Part shown: positions 16,165 to 24,490 of the stretch, one piece after another | Numbering within the stretch: position 1 is the stretch's first letter | How the letters are laid out: every line of letters begins with the position of its first letter | Translations under genes and position numbers: made by a program | The notes under the pieces: generated by a model | Told to the model about the DNA's origin: nothing | Seen by the model: only the letters and a program-made list of their open reading frames with translations | Database searches by the model: none | From: Thermoleophilia bacterium | GTDB taxonomy: Bacteria > Actinomycetota > Thermoleophilia > Miltoncostaeales > Miltoncostaeaceae | Direction: 5' to 3' | Length of the DNA: 45,443 bases | Assembly: GCA_017882545.1 (NCBI GenBank) | Contig: JADGPG010000123.1 | Span: 1-45,443 of the forward strand

Positions 16165-17163
16165 ATGTCGACCTCTACGCATGCCCATACGCGCGTATTT
16201 TCCGGGATGCGGCCGACCGGCGAACTGCACATCGGCCACCTGTTCGGGGCCCTCGGGAACTGGGTGCGCCTCCAGGACGAGGCCGAGTGCATCTACTCGG
16301 TTGTCGACCTGCACGCCCTGACGACCGGCTATGAGGACGTTCGCGGCATCCGGCGCAGCGGTCAGTTGATGGTCGCCGACTGGCTGGCCGTGGGCATCGA
16401 CCCCGAGCGAAGCGTCATCTTCCGGCAGTCCGACGTCTCCGAGCATGCCGAGCTCGCCGCGATGCTCGGTATGGTCACGCCGCTGTCGTGGCTCGAGCGC
16501 GTGCCCTCCTACAAAGGGCAGATCCAGGAACTCGGCGACTCGATCGACACATTCGGGTTTCTCGTATACCCACTGCTGCAAACGGCCGACATCATCCTCT
16601 ACAAGGCGACCGAAGTGCCGGTCGGCCAAGATCAGTTGCCCCATCTCGAGCTGGCGCGTGAGGTCGTGCGCCGCTTCAACTACCTCTACGGCGACGTGTT
16701 TCCCGAGCCGCGGGCCCGTCTTGCCGAGGTCCCGCTGATCATGGGCGTCGACAACCGTAAGATGAGCAAGAGCTACGGCAACGCGATCACGCTCGGTTCC
16801 ACCGATGAGGAGATCGACCGCTTGGTCGGGTCGATGATCACTGACCCCCAGCGCGTGCGCAAGTCCGACCCGGGCCGACCCGAGGTCTGCAACGTGTGGG
16901 CATATCACAAGCTGTTCGGGACGCCGGCACCGGCCCTCGAGGCGATCTACGCCGGGTGCACGCGCGCCGAGCTCGGGTGCGTCCAGGACAAGCGGGCACT
17001 TGCGGAGACGATCAAGGGCGTGATCGGTCCGATCCGTGAGCGCCGGTCGGCGTTTCTCGAGGACCCTGATCGCATCGACCAGATACTCGCCGAGGGGGCC
17101 GAGCGCGCTAAGGCGATCGCCAGGCCCGTCTTGGACGAGGCAAAGGCGGCGATGGGGCTGTGA
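16165..17163 (+). CDS. trpS: TrpS, tryptophanyl-tRNA synthetase
   Basis: A class Ic aminoacyl-tRNA synthetase of 332 aa that charges tRNA-Trp in the cytoplasm. The HIGH motif is at residues 22-25 (GELHIGHLFGAL) and the KMSKS motif at 199-203 (DNRKMSKSYGN). FSGMRPTGELH, LLQTADIILY and VPVGQDQLPHLELAREV are typical of bacterial TrpS. It is first in the unit trpS-scpA-scpB-rluB and overlaps scpA by 4 bp. trpS followed by scpAB is a recurrent arrangement in Gram-positive-type genomes. No T-box leader is visible, and the promoter is only a few bases upstream. Confidence 0.97.
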   Translation: MSTSTHAHTRVFSGMRPTGELHIGHLFGALGNWVRLQDEAECIYSVVDLHALTTGYEDVRGIRRSGQLMVADWLAVGIDPERSVIFRQSDVSEHAELAAMLGMVTPLSWLERVPSYKGQIQELGDSIDTFGFLVYPLLQTADIILYKATEVPVGQDQLPHLELAREVVRRFNYLYGDVFPEPRARLAEVPLIMGVDNRKMSKSYGNAITLGSTDEEIDRLVGSMITDPQRVRKSDPGRPEVCNVWAYHKLFGTPAPALEAIYAGCTRAELGCVQDKRALAETIKGVIGPIRERRSAFLEDPDRIDQILAEGAERAKAIARPVLDEAKAAMGL

Positions 17164-17894
17164 GCGCTCCGCTGCGGGTCGCGGATCCCCTGCGGCTGCC
17201 GCTGGAGCTGGAGCTCTTCGAGGGCCCGCTCGACCTGCTGTTGACGCTCGTGCTCCGGGAGGAGATCGAGCTCGCCGAGCTCCCGCTGCGGGAACTGGTC
17301 GCGGTGACGCTCGACGAGGGCAACGGCTGGGATCCGCCGACGGTCGGGGAACTGGTGCTGCTGCTGTGCAGCCTTGCCGAGATCAAGGCACGGCGGCTGG
17401 TCGGCGAGGACGACGACGGCGAGTTCGGTCCGGACCCGGATGCGGAGTTGGTGCGGGAGCGCCTGGCCGCGCAGTTGATCGCCTTCGCGCCGTTTCAGCG
17501 GGCGGGCGTGTGGCTCCGCAGCCGCGACGGGATCGACGGGGCGGTCCGATACCGCCGCGCCCCGCTCGACTTCCCCGGGCGCGCACTGGCCCGGCACCAG
17601 CCGGACGAGCTGGCCGAGTTCCTGCGACGGCTCATGATCGCTCCGCCCACGCCGTCGCTGCGACATATGAATCGGCACCGCGTGAATGTCGGCGAAATCG
17701 TCGCCGAACTGCGGGGGCGGTTGAAGCGGTCCGGCCAGGTGAGCTTCGAGGACGTGACCATCGGCGGCGACCGCCTGGCGCACGGGATGACCTTGATCGC
17801 CTGTCTCGAGCTGGCGCGGCGGGGGGAGGCGCGCCTCGCCCAACCGGTGCCGTTCGGGGACATCACTGTCCATCGGGCCGCGGCGGTGCGATGA
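17160..17894 (+). CDS. scpA: ScpA, kleisin subunit of the SMC condensin
   Basis: ScpA bridges the SMC dimer heads and, with ScpB, builds the chromosome-condensing complex. The 244 aa begin at GTG 17160. The N-terminal kleisin pattern is clear: LELFEGPLDLLLTLVLREEIELAELPL, then VGELVLLLCSLAEIKARRLV. The middle is acidic (GEDDDGEFGPDPDAE) and variable. The C-terminal winged-helix region (RGRLKRSGQVSFEDV..LIACLELARRGEARLAQPVPFGDI) matches the SMC-head-binding end. Overlaps of 4 bp on both sides indicate coupled translation. Confidence 0.93.
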   Translation: MSAPLRVADPLRLPLELELFEGPLDLLLTLVLREEIELAELPLRELVAVTLDEGNGWDPPTVGELVLLLCSLAEIKARRLVGEDDDGEFGPDPDAELVRERLAAQLIAFAPFQRAGVWLRSRDGIDGAVRYRRAPLDFPGRALARHQPDELAEFLRRLMIAPPTPSLRHMNRHRVNVGEIVAELRGRLKRSGQVSFEDVTIGGDRLAHGMTLIACLELARRGEARLAQPVPFGDITVHRAAAVR

Positions 17895-18472
17895 CCGACC
17901 ACGACCTGTCCCGCGCGCTCGAGGCGCTGCTGTTCATGAGCCCAGAGCCGCTCGGTCTCGTCAGCCTCTGCGAGTTGACCGAGTCGGCACCCGGCCCCGT
18001 GCAGCGGGCGCTGGCGCTGCTGGCCGAACGCCACGGTGCGGCCAGCGGGCTCGAGGTGGCAGAGGTCGCTGGCGGGTGGGCGCTGCGGACCCGGCCGGAG
18101 CTGGCGCCAGTGTGTGATCGTCTGCGCGCGCGTCCGCCCGATGAGCGCCTGTCGCCCGCGGCGCTTGAGACCCTCGCGGTCATCGCCTACCTCGAACCGG
18201 TGTCCCGGCCGGACATCAGCCGACTGCGCGGCGTGTCGGCGGATACCACGGTCGCCTCGCTGCTGGAGCGGGGGATGATCGAGGAGGCCGGCCGGTCGCA
18301 GGAGGGCGGCGCGATGCGCTACCGCACGACGCCGGCCTTCCAGGAACGGTTCGGCCTCAAGGGGCCCGGGGACCTTCCTGCGATCACCGAGTTCGAGCTG
18401 ACCGGCGACGAGGCGGAGGCGGTCCGCCGCCGTCTGCGCGATGCCGGGCACCTCGCGGACGAGCTCGCGTGA
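17891..18472 (+). CDS. scpB: ScpB, segregation and condensation protein B
   Basis: A small (193 aa) protein with two winged-helix domains that dimerises and binds the ScpA linker in the SMC condensin. Typical features are the start LSRALEALLFMSPEPLGLVSL, the middle LSPAALETLAVIAYLEPVSRPDISRLRGV, and TTVASLLERGMIEEAGR..RYRTTPAFQERFGL. ATG 17891 overlaps the scpA stop by 4 bp, and its own stop overlaps the rluB GTG by 4 bp. Confidence 0.95.
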   Translation: MTDHDLSRALEALLFMSPEPLGLVSLCELTESAPGPVQRALALLAERHGAASGLEVAEVAGGWALRTRPELAPVCDRLRARPPDERLSPAALETLAVIAYLEPVSRPDISRLRGVSADTTVASLLERGMIEEAGRSQEGGAMRYRTTPAFQERFGLKGPGDLPAITEFELTGDEAEAVRRRLRDAGHLADELA

Positions 18473-19275
18473 GCGGGACCCAATGGCCGGAGCCGGGCAC
18501 GCGCATCCATCGCGCCTTGGCCCAGGCGGGAGTCGCCAGCCGCCGTGCGGCCGAGGTGTTCGTTGCTGACGGACGTGTGACCGTCAACGACGCCCCGGCG
18601 GTCACCGGCCAGCAAGTTGGACCCGGTGATGTGATCCGCCTCGACGGGCAGGTCGTGTTGCCGGAGCCGTTGCGGGTTCTGGTGCTCAACAAGCCGCGCG
18701 GGGTGGTCTCGACGGCCAGCGACCCCCAGGGCCGTCCGACGGTCCTCGACACGCTCCCGAACGACGTTCGCCTCTACCCGATCGGCCGCCTCGACCTCGA
18801 CACGACCGGCGTGCTGCTGGTCACCAACGACGGGGACCTGGCGAACCGGCTCATGCATCCGCGCGGCAAGGTCCCCAAGATCTACGAGGCGCTCGTCGAC
18901 GGCCGGGTGTCGGCCGAGACCGTGCGGGCGCTGCGCAACGGCGTCGACCTCGAGGACGGGATGACCCTTCCGGCCAAGGTCGACATCATGGAGCGTGAGC
19001 ACCCGGGCGGGACGTGGCTCCGGATCGAACTCACCGAGGGTCGAAACAGGATCGTCAAGCGGATGTGCCTCGCGGTCGGGCACCGCGTGCGGCGGCTGCG
19101 GCGGATCCGCTTCGCGGGCATCGATGCCCAGGGCCTGCGGTCCGGTGAGTGGCGCTGGATCACCGCCGACGAGCTGCGGCAGCTCCGGAACCAGGGATAC
19201 GTCGAGCCGGCCGGGTCGGGCCCCACCGGGCCGTCCGGTCCACCGGGTCCCCGCTCGCGACGCCGGACAATATGA
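18469..19275 (+). CDS. rluB: RluB-type 23S rRNA pseudouridine synthase
   Basis: This enzyme isomerises a specific uridine of 23S rRNA (E. coli RluB modifies U2605). At 268 aa from GTG 18469, an N-terminal S4 RNA-binding domain (RIHRALAQAGVASRRAAEVFVADGRVTVN) is followed by the RsuA/RluB catalytic domain with LNKPRGVVSTASDPQGRPTV and the catalytic Asp in GRLDLDTTGVLLVTNDGDL. ELTEGRNRIVKRMC is also conserved. The C-terminus is a short Gly/Pro/Arg tail. scpB-rluB adjacency is widespread in bacteria. Its TGA stop lies within the TATGAT element of the next gene. Confidence 0.94.
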   Translation: MSGTQWPEPGTRIHRALAQAGVASRRAAEVFVADGRVTVNDAPAVTGQQVGPGDVIRLDGQVVLPEPLRVLVLNKPRGVVSTASDPQGRPTVLDTLPNDVRLYPIGRLDLDTTGVLLVTNDGDLANRLMHPRGKVPKIYEALVDGRVSAETVRALRNGVDLEDGMTLPAKVDIMEREHPGGTWLRIELTEGRNRIVKRMCLAVGHRVRRLRRIRFAGIDAQGLRSGEWRWITADELRQLRNQGYVEPAGSGPTGPSGPPGPRSRRRTI

Positions 19276-19276
19276 T
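19271..19276 (+). promoter_or_regulatory. -10 element for aroH
   Basis: TATGAT ends seven bases before GTG 19284 and overlaps the rluB stop codon. Confidence 0.45.
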
Positions 19277-19283
19277 GTGCGCC

Positions 19284-19643
19284 GTGAGTGTTCGAGCCGT
19301 ACGTGGGGCCATCACAGTTGCCGACGACACCGCCGACGCGATCCGGGCGGCGACGTCCGAACTGCTGGGTGAGCTGCTCGGACGTAACGATCTCACCGCT
19401 GACGATCTCATCTCGATGATCTTCACGACGACGCCGGATCTGCGCGCCGAGTTTCCGGCGGTCGCGGCGCGCGAGATCGGCCTGACCGGCGTGCCGCTGC
19501 TCTGCGCGTCGGAGATCGACGTCCCCGGCGCGCTCGGAAAGTGCATCCGCGTGCTCGTCCATGCCAACGTCGGCGCCGGCGCCGAGGTCCACCACGTCTA
19601 CCTGCGCGACGCCCGCCGCCTACGTGCCGACCTGTCCGACTAA
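19284..19643 (+). CDS. aroH: AroH-type monofunctional chorismate mutase
   Basis: Converts chorismate to prephenate, the entry to phenylalanine and tyrosine. GTG 19284 gives 119 aa, the size of the Bacillus-type trimeric AroH fold. Active-site residues line up with that family: the N-terminal Arg in VRAVRGAITV, Glu in LLCASEIDVPGAL, the following CIRVLVH Arg, and Tyr in HHVYLRDARRLRADL. TPDLRAEFPAVAAR is also typical. ATG 19272 (four codons earlier) is an alternative start but would overlap the TATGAT element. The prephenate dehydrogenase that would use its product is encoded at 25548. Confidence 0.92.
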   Translation: MSVRAVRGAITVADDTADAIRAATSELLGELLGRNDLTADDLISMIFTTTPDLRAEFPAVAAREIGLTGVPLLCASEIDVPGALGKCIRVLVHANVGAGAEVHHVYLRDARRLRADLSD

Positions 19644-19658
19644 CGCCGCGCCGTCGGC

Positions 19659-20516
19659 CTAGAGGTCGATGTCCAGGCCGATGTCCAACACGGGCGCCGA
19701 GTGGGTGAGCGCGCCCACGCTGATGGCGTCGACTCCGCTTGCGGCGGCAACTGCCGCCCGCCCGAGGTCCATCCGACCCGATCCTTCGGTACGTGCGCGA
19801 CCGGCGATTTCGACGACCGCAGCGGCCATTTGGGGACCGTCCATGTTGTCAAGCAGGATCCAGTCGGCGCCAGCGGCGAGCGCGAGCCGCACGCCGTCCA
19901 TGTCGTCCGCCTCGACCTCGACGAGGATCTCGGGCCAGCGCGTCCTGACCCGTCTGACCGCGTCGACCAGCCCCGCACCCGCGAGCGCCAAGTGGTTGTC
20001 TTTGACCAGAACCCGGTCGTAGAGCCCGAAGCGGTGGTTGACCCCGCCGCCGGCGACGACCGCAGCCTTCTCGAGCGCGCGCAGTCCGGGGGTCGTCTTG
20101 CGGGTGTCGAGGACGGCGCAGGATCCGCAGACCTCGACGAAGGAGCGGGTCGTCGTCGCGATGCCGGACAGGTGGCCGACCAGGTTCAGGAGCGTCCGTT
20201 CACAGGCGAGCAGTCCCCGCGCCGGCCCGATGAGTTCGGCGATCACCGCACCGGGGACGAGCGAGGTGCCGTCCGCCACGCGCCAATCGACCGAGATTCC
20301 GCACTGACGAGCGGCTTCTGCGGCCGCCGCGCGCCCGGCGAAGACACCCGCGGCGCGTGAGACGAGCCGTCCTTCGGCCCGCAGGTCCGCAGGGATCAGG
20401 GTGTTCGAGGTGACGTCACCGCGGTCGCCGAGGTCTTCGGCGAGGGCCGCGCGGACGACCTCGGCGAGTGAGGGTCCGGCGACGCCGGCCGTCACCGCCA
20501 TGCGATCACTCGTCAC
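19659..20516 (-). CDS. nadC: NadC, nicotinate-nucleotide pyrophosphorylase (carboxylating)
   Basis: Joins quinolinate and PRPP to give nicotinate mononucleotide with loss of CO2, the last of the three de novo steps encoded here. GTG 20516 overlaps the nadA stop by 4 bp and gives 285 aa. Signatures are LAEDLGDRGDVTSNTLIP, ACERTLLNLVGHLSGIAT, LDTRKTTPGLRALEKAAVVAGGG, NHRFGLYDRVLVKDNHL, VEADDMDGVRLAL..WILLDNM and ISVGALTHSAPVLDIGLDI. It is the last gene of nadB-nadA-nadC and convergent with aroH (15-base gap). Confidence 0.97.
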   Translation of the reverse strand: MTSDRMAVTAGVAGPSLAEVVRAALAEDLGDRGDVTSNTLIPADLRAEGRLVSRAAGVFAGRAAAAEAARQCGISVDWRVADGTSLVPGAVIAELIGPARGLLACERTLLNLVGHLSGIATTTRSFVEVCGSCAVLDTRKTTPGLRALEKAAVVAGGGVNHRFGLYDRVLVKDNHLALAGAGLVDAVRRVRTRWPEILVEVEADDMDGVRLALAAGADWILLDNMDGPQMAAAVVEIAGRARTEGSGRMDLGRAAVAAASGVDAISVGALTHSAPVLDIGLDIDL

Positions 20517-21616
20517 GCGAGCGCCAGCATGCGATCGAGCGCGACGCGGGCCCAGCGAGCCATGTCGTCGTCGACGGTCACGGTGTTGACGAGCTCGCCG
20601 CCGGCGAGCGACTCCAGGCACCAGGTCAGCTTCGGGAGCGTGATGCGATTCATCGTGACGCACGGGCAGATGAACTCGTTCAGGCATCGGATGTGCTTGT
20701 CGGGATGTTGCTGGGCGAGGCGGTTGACCAGGTTCCAGTCCGTGCCGACCACGATCGCGCTGCCGGTCGGCAGTTCGGCACAGCGCCGGATGATGTATTC
20801 GGTCGACCCATCCTCGTCGGCGGCGGCCACGACCGGGCGTGGGCATTCGGGGTGCACGATCACCCGGACGTTCGGGTCGGCGGTGCGCGCCTGGTCGATT
20901 TGGGCGGGCGTAAACGCCGTGTGGACGTTGCAGAATCCCTTCCAGAGGATCAGCTGCGCATCGGCGAGCGCCGCGGGATCGACACCACCGAGATCCGCGC
21001 TGCGCGGGTCCCAGACGACGCCGGCGCTCTCGGTGAGTCCGACGCGGACGCCCGTGTTGCGGCCGAGGTGCTCATCGGGGAAGAACAGCACCGCGTCGCC
21101 CTCGGACATTGCCCAGCGGAAGGCCCGCTCCGCATTGCCGGAGGTGCAGACCGCACCCCCGTGCTCGCCGACGAATGCCTTGAGGTCGGCGCCGCTGTTC
21201 ATGTACGTGAGGGGGATGACGCGCTTGTCCGGGATGGCGGCGGTCAGCTGGCTCCAGGCGTCGCGCACGGTAAAAATGTCGGCACATTCGGCCAGGTGGC
21301 AGCCTGCGCCAAGGTCCGGCAGGATGACCTGCTGACCGGGGCCGGCGAGCACATAGGCGGACTCGGCCATGAAGTAGACCCCCAGGAACACGACCAGATC
21401 GGCCTGCGTGGCCGCGGCTCCGCGCTGGGCCAGCAGGAACGAGTCGCCGGTGATGTCGGCGAACTCCATGACCTCGTCCTTCTGGTAATGGTGGCCGAGG
21501 ATGACGGCTCGGTCACCGAGGGCCCGTCGCGCGGCCCACGCGCGCTCGCGCAGTTCCTCGGCCGGAATGAGCCCGAGCTCGTCGGGCATTGCACCGACGG
21601 TGGTGGACGTGGTCAC
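20513..21616 (-). CDS. nadA: NadA, quinolinate synthase
   Basis: A [4Fe-4S] enzyme that condenses iminoaspartate with dihydroxyacetone phosphate to quinolinate. GTG 21616 is preceded by AAGGAGG (6-base spacing) and overlaps the nadB stop by 4 bp; length 367 aa. Motifs are AVILGHHYQKDEVMEFAD, GVYFMAESAYVL, LTYMNSGADLKAF, FFPDEHLGRNTG and HPECPRPVV. The three cluster ligands expected for the family are Cys in CTSGNA (about 157), HPEC and CPCVTMNRI. The oxygen-sensitive cluster implies supply by an Fe-S assembly system elsewhere. Confidence 0.97.
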   Translation of the reverse strand: MTTSTTVGAMPDELGLIPAEELRERAWAARRALGDRAVILGHHYQKDEVMEFADITGDSFLLAQRGAAATQADLVVFLGVYFMAESAYVLAGPGQQVILPDLGAGCHLAECADIFTVRDAWSQLTAAIPDKRVIPLTYMNSGADLKAFVGEHGGAVCTSGNAERAFRWAMSEGDAVLFFPDEHLGRNTGVRVGLTESAGVVWDPRSADLGGVDPAALADAQLILWKGFCNVHTAFTPAQIDQARTADPNVRVIVHPECPRPVVAAADEDGSTEYIIRRCAELPTGSAIVVGTDWNLVNRLAQQHPDKHIRCLNEFICPCVTMNRITLPKLTWCLESLAGGELVNTVTVDDDMARWARVALDRMLALA

Positions 21617-23232
21617 GCTGCCTCCTTGGCGCGTAGTGGTTCGCGGACGGTGTGTGATGCGGGGGCGACGGTGAGCGGCTCGCCGCCGAGCCACGCGACG
21701 CGCACCGCCCAGTCGGAGCGCGCGTGCGGCATGTCGCGTCGGTAATGCGCCCCTCTGCTTTCCTCGCGGTGCCGGGCCGCCATCAGCGACAGGCGCGCGA
21801 GCGTCAGGGCAGCGTGGTCATCGGAGGTATCGGCGCCATGTCGCCCGTCGAGCGTTGCGGCCGCATGGGCCATCCCGTCGGCGTCGCGCTCGAGACCCAT
21901 GTGCGCCCACATCACCTCGTCGTGCGAGCGGTCATCTCCGGTCGGCCGTGCCGTATCCGGCGGCCCGGGCAGGCGCGCGGGGTCTGCGGCGGCCCAGCTC
22001 GGGTCCCCGTCGGCGAGGTCGTCCGCGCACTGGACTGCCATCACCGCGGCCTCCAGCAGGCTGTTCGAGGCGAGCCGGTTGGCGCCGTGGAGTCCGGTTG
22101 CCGCACATTCGCCGATGGCGTACAGGCCGACCAGCGTGGTGCGCCCGCGCAGGTCTGCCAGCACGCCGCCGATCGCGTAGTGAGCCGCCGGCGTGACCGG
22201 GACCGGGTCACGCGCCAGATCGAGCCCGGCGTCGGCGCAGGCCGCCGAGACCGTCGGAAAGCGGCCGTGCACCCAATCCGGATCCAGGTGGCGAAGATCG
22301 AGCGTGACCTCTCCGCCTTGGGCCAACGCCGTCCGGGCGACCGCGCGGGCGACCACGTCCCGGGGGCCGAGTTCGGCGAGCGGGTGTTCGTCCAGCATGA
22401 AGCGGCGCCCGTCGGGCGCCCGGAGATAAGCGCCGGCGCCTCGGACCGCCTCGCTGACGAGTGGCAGGGGCGACCCCCCGATGGCGAGGGCCGTCGGGTG
22501 GAATTGGATCATCTCGAGGTCGGCGACCGCTGCGCCCGCCTGGACTGCCAGCGCGACCCCGTCGCCGTTTGCCGTCGCGGGGTTGGTCGTGCGCGAGAAC
22601 AAACGCCCGGCGCCGCCGGTCGCGAGCACGATCGCATCGGCGCCGATTGACGCGAGCCCGCCGCCGGCACCCTCGGTAAGGACACCCCGGACCCGGCCGT
22701 CGCGCACCAGGATCTCCCGAACGCGCGTGTGCTCGCGGACGACGATCCGCGGGTGATCACGGACGGCGTGGCGCAGCGCCTCGACGACGCGCGCGCCCGT
22801 CGCGTCTCCGCCGGCGTGGACGATTCGGTCAGCGGAGTGGGCACCCTCGCGACCGAGCGCGAGGTGTCCCGCTTGTCGATCAAAGGGGACGCCGAGCGCC
22901 TGCAGGATCGCAATGCTCGGCGGGCCCGCGGCGACCGCGGCCGCGACCACGCGCGGATCGCAGAGCCCCGCGCCGGCGACAAGCGTGTCGTGCAAGTGGG
23001 CGTCGATGCCATCGCTCGGACCGACTGCCGCCGCGATCCCGCCCTGCGCATACGCCGTGTTGCCGTCTCCGAGTGCCGTCTTGGTGACCAGCACCACCGG
23101 GCCGGCATGCGCGCTCCGGACGGCGACCAGCAATCCCGCCAAACCGCTGCCGACGACCACGATCGGATCGCGGTTGCCGTCAACGATGTGGGGAATTCCG
23201 TCAACTTGACGTAATTTGAGGGTGCTCCTCAT
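21613..23232 (-). CDS. nadB: NadB, L-aspartate oxidase
   Basis: This FAD enzyme oxidises L-aspartate to iminoaspartate for NadA. ATG 23232 gives 539 aa, with about 22 residues before the FAD-binding VVVGSGLAGLLVAV. Other blocks are GNTAYAQGGIAAAVG, ATGGAGRLFSRTTNP, ADLEMIQFHPTAL, LGPRDVVARAVA, PAAHYAIGGVLADL (active-site region) and ECAATGLHGANRLASNSLLEA. The C-terminal helical domain is complete. A TAnnnT box ends nine bases before the ATG. One palindrome lies between that box and the ATG and a second lies within codons 8-11, so repression by a NAD-sensing regulator is likely. Neither side shows a competing start with a ribosome-binding site. Confidence 0.95.
   Translation of the reverse strand: MRSTLKLRQVDGIPHIVDGNRDPIVVVGSGLAGLLVAVRSAHAGPVVLVTKTALGDGNTAYAQGGIAAAVGPSDGIDAHLHDTLVAGAGLCDPRVVAAAVAAGPPSIAILQALGVPFDRQAGHLALGREGAHSADRIVHAGGDATGARVVEALRHAVRDHPRIVVREHTRVREILVRDGRVRGVLTEGAGGGLASIGADAIVLATGGAGRLFSRTTNPATANGDGVALAVQAGAAVADLEMIQFHPTALAIGGSPLPLVSEAVRGAGAYLRAPDGRRFMLDEHPLAELGPRDVVARAVARTALAQGGEVTLDLRHLDPDWVHGRFPTVSAACADAGLDLARDPVPVTPAAHYAIGGVLADLRGRTTLVGLYAIGECAATGLHGANRLASNSLLEAAVMAVQCADDLADGDPSWAAADPARLPGPPDTARPTGDDRSHDEVMWAHMGLERDADGMAHAAATLDGRHGADTSDDHAALTLARLSLMAARHREESRGAHYRRDMPHARSDWAVRVAWLGGEPLTVAPASHTVREPLRAKEAA
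23200..23210. promoter_or_regulatory. candidate NAD-pathway operator, site 1
   Basis: GTCAACTTGAC is a perfect 5-1-5 palindrome inside the first codons of nadB. It is of the same form as site 2, with centres exactly 33 bp (about three helical turns) apart. Confidence 0.55.
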
Positions 23233-23243
23233 GTCAATTTGAC
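23233..23243. promoter_or_regulatory. candidate NAD-pathway operator, site 2
   Basis: GTCAATTTGAC is a perfect 5-1-5 palindrome filling the space between the nadB -10 box and the ATG, where a bound repressor would block transcription start. The site shape fits a dimeric repressor of the NrtR, NiaR or NadQ kind, but no such gene is in the window and the regulator class is unknown. Confidence 0.6.
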
Positions 23244-23247
23244 AATA
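23242..23247 (-). promoter_or_regulatory. -10 element for nadB
   Basis: TATTGT on the minus strand ends nine bases before ATG 23232, within a locally AT-rich patch (TAATTATTGTCAAATTGAC) that stands out from the surrounding GC-rich DNA. Confidence 0.55.
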
Positions 23248-23336
23248 ATTACCGGGCGCGACCGCCGCAAGGCTGTTCGTCACAGCGCCGGCGGTTGCCA
23301 CGCGTGCGCCGCGGACCACGGTCTGGCGCGGTCTCG

Positions 23337-23342
23337 TAGACT
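23337..23342 (+). promoter_or_regulatory. -10 element for hisC
   Basis: TAGACT ends eight bases before ATG 23351; no ribosome-binding site is visible in between. Confidence 0.5.
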
Positions 23343-23350
23343 CGGACCCG

Positions 23351-24490
23351 ATGAGCCTGATCATTTCGCCGCGGCTTGCCGCGATTCCGCACTACGAGCC
23401 CGGGCTGACGACCGCGGACGTCCTCGAACGCTACGGGCTGGCCACCGCCATCAAGCTCGCCTCCAACGAGAGCCCCTACCCGCCGCTGGACGCCGTTCAA
23501 GCCGTGCTTGCCGCCGGCATCGCGGGTCTCAACCGCTATCCGGACGGCGCCGCGCGGGCGCTGCGCCGTGAGATCGCCGACCTGCACGGGCTCGATCTCA
23601 GTCAGGTGGTGATCGGCAACGGCTCGTGTGAGCTATTGCTGCTGGCGGGCCAGGCGTTGCTCGACCCGGGGACAACCCTGGTGCACCCCGTGCCGTCGTT
23701 TGGGCTCTATCCCCATGTGGCCGCCGCGGCGGGGGCGGAGGCGATCGGTGTGCCGCTGGACGCCGAGGGCCGCAACGATCTCGCCGCCATGGCGGCCGCC
23801 ATCGACGAGCGGACCCGTCTGGTGATCGTCTGCAGTCCCAACAACCCGACCGGGGCGTACGTCTCGGCGGCGCGCATCGAAGAGTTTCTCGACGCCATTC
23901 CCGAGGACCTTCCGGTCCTGATCGACGAGGCCTACTACGACTTCGTGACCGAGGCGGATCGTGGCCGTGCGCTCAGCCAAGCGCGGACCCGGCCAAACCT
24001 GATGGTGCTGCGCACCTTTTCCAAGGCCCACGGACTCTGTGGACTCCGGGTCGGGTACGCCATGGGGAGCCCCGACTGGGCCGCGGCGCTCGATCGCGTG
24101 CGTCAGCCGTTCAACGCGTCGTCGCTCGCGCAGGCCGCAGCGCTGGAGAGTCTGCGCCACACCGCCGCCATCGACCGGCGGGTGCAGGAGACCATCTCGG
24201 AGCGCACGCGTATAGCTGCCGCCCTGACGCAGATGGGAGTACGCTTTACGCCGAGCCAGGCGAACTTCATACTGGTTGCGCCGGATACCCGAGACGGGAT
24301 CCACGAGCGGTTGCTCGCGGCGGGGGTTATCGTCCGGGACGGCGCGGCACTTGGATGCCCGGGGCAACTCCGGATCTCGCTCGGCACACCGACCGAAAAC
24401 GACGCGTTCCTCGCGGCGTTGGCGGCGGTGCTCGGGCGCGCCGCCCCCACAGCTTCAGAACTTCCGACAAAGGACAGCTCACAGCCATGA
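23351..24490 (+). CDS. hisC: HisC-type aminotransferase (histidinol-phosphate or aromatic)
   Basis: A class I/II PLP aminotransferase of 379 aa, closest by eye to histidinol-phosphate aminotransferase: IKLASNESPYPPL, NRYPDGAARALR, IGNGSCELLLLA, CSPNNPTGAYV, LIDEAYYDF, and the PLP lysine at residue 225 in FSKAHGLCGLRVGYAMG. Its operon partners are DAHP synthase and prephenate dehydrogenase, with no other his genes nearby, so the physiological role may be tyrosine/phenylalanine transamination as well as, or instead of, histidine synthesis. HisC enzymes with dual activity are well known. The stop overlaps the aroF start by 4 bp. Confidence 0.85.
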   Translation: MSLIISPRLAAIPHYEPGLTTADVLERYGLATAIKLASNESPYPPLDAVQAVLAAGIAGLNRYPDGAARALRREIADLHGLDLSQVVIGNGSCELLLLAGQALLDPGTTLVHPVPSFGLYPHVAAAAGAEAIGVPLDAEGRNDLAAMAAAIDERTRLVIVCSPNNPTGAYVSAARIEEFLDAIPEDLPVLIDEAYYDFVTEADRGRALSQARTRPNLMVLRTFSKAHGLCGLRVGYAMGSPDWAAALDRVRQPFNASSLAQAAALESLRHTAAIDRRVQETISERTRIAAALTQMGVRFTPSQANFILVAPDTRDGIHERLLAAGVIVRDGAALGCPGQLRISLGTPTENDAFLAALAAVLGRAAPTASELPTKDSSQP

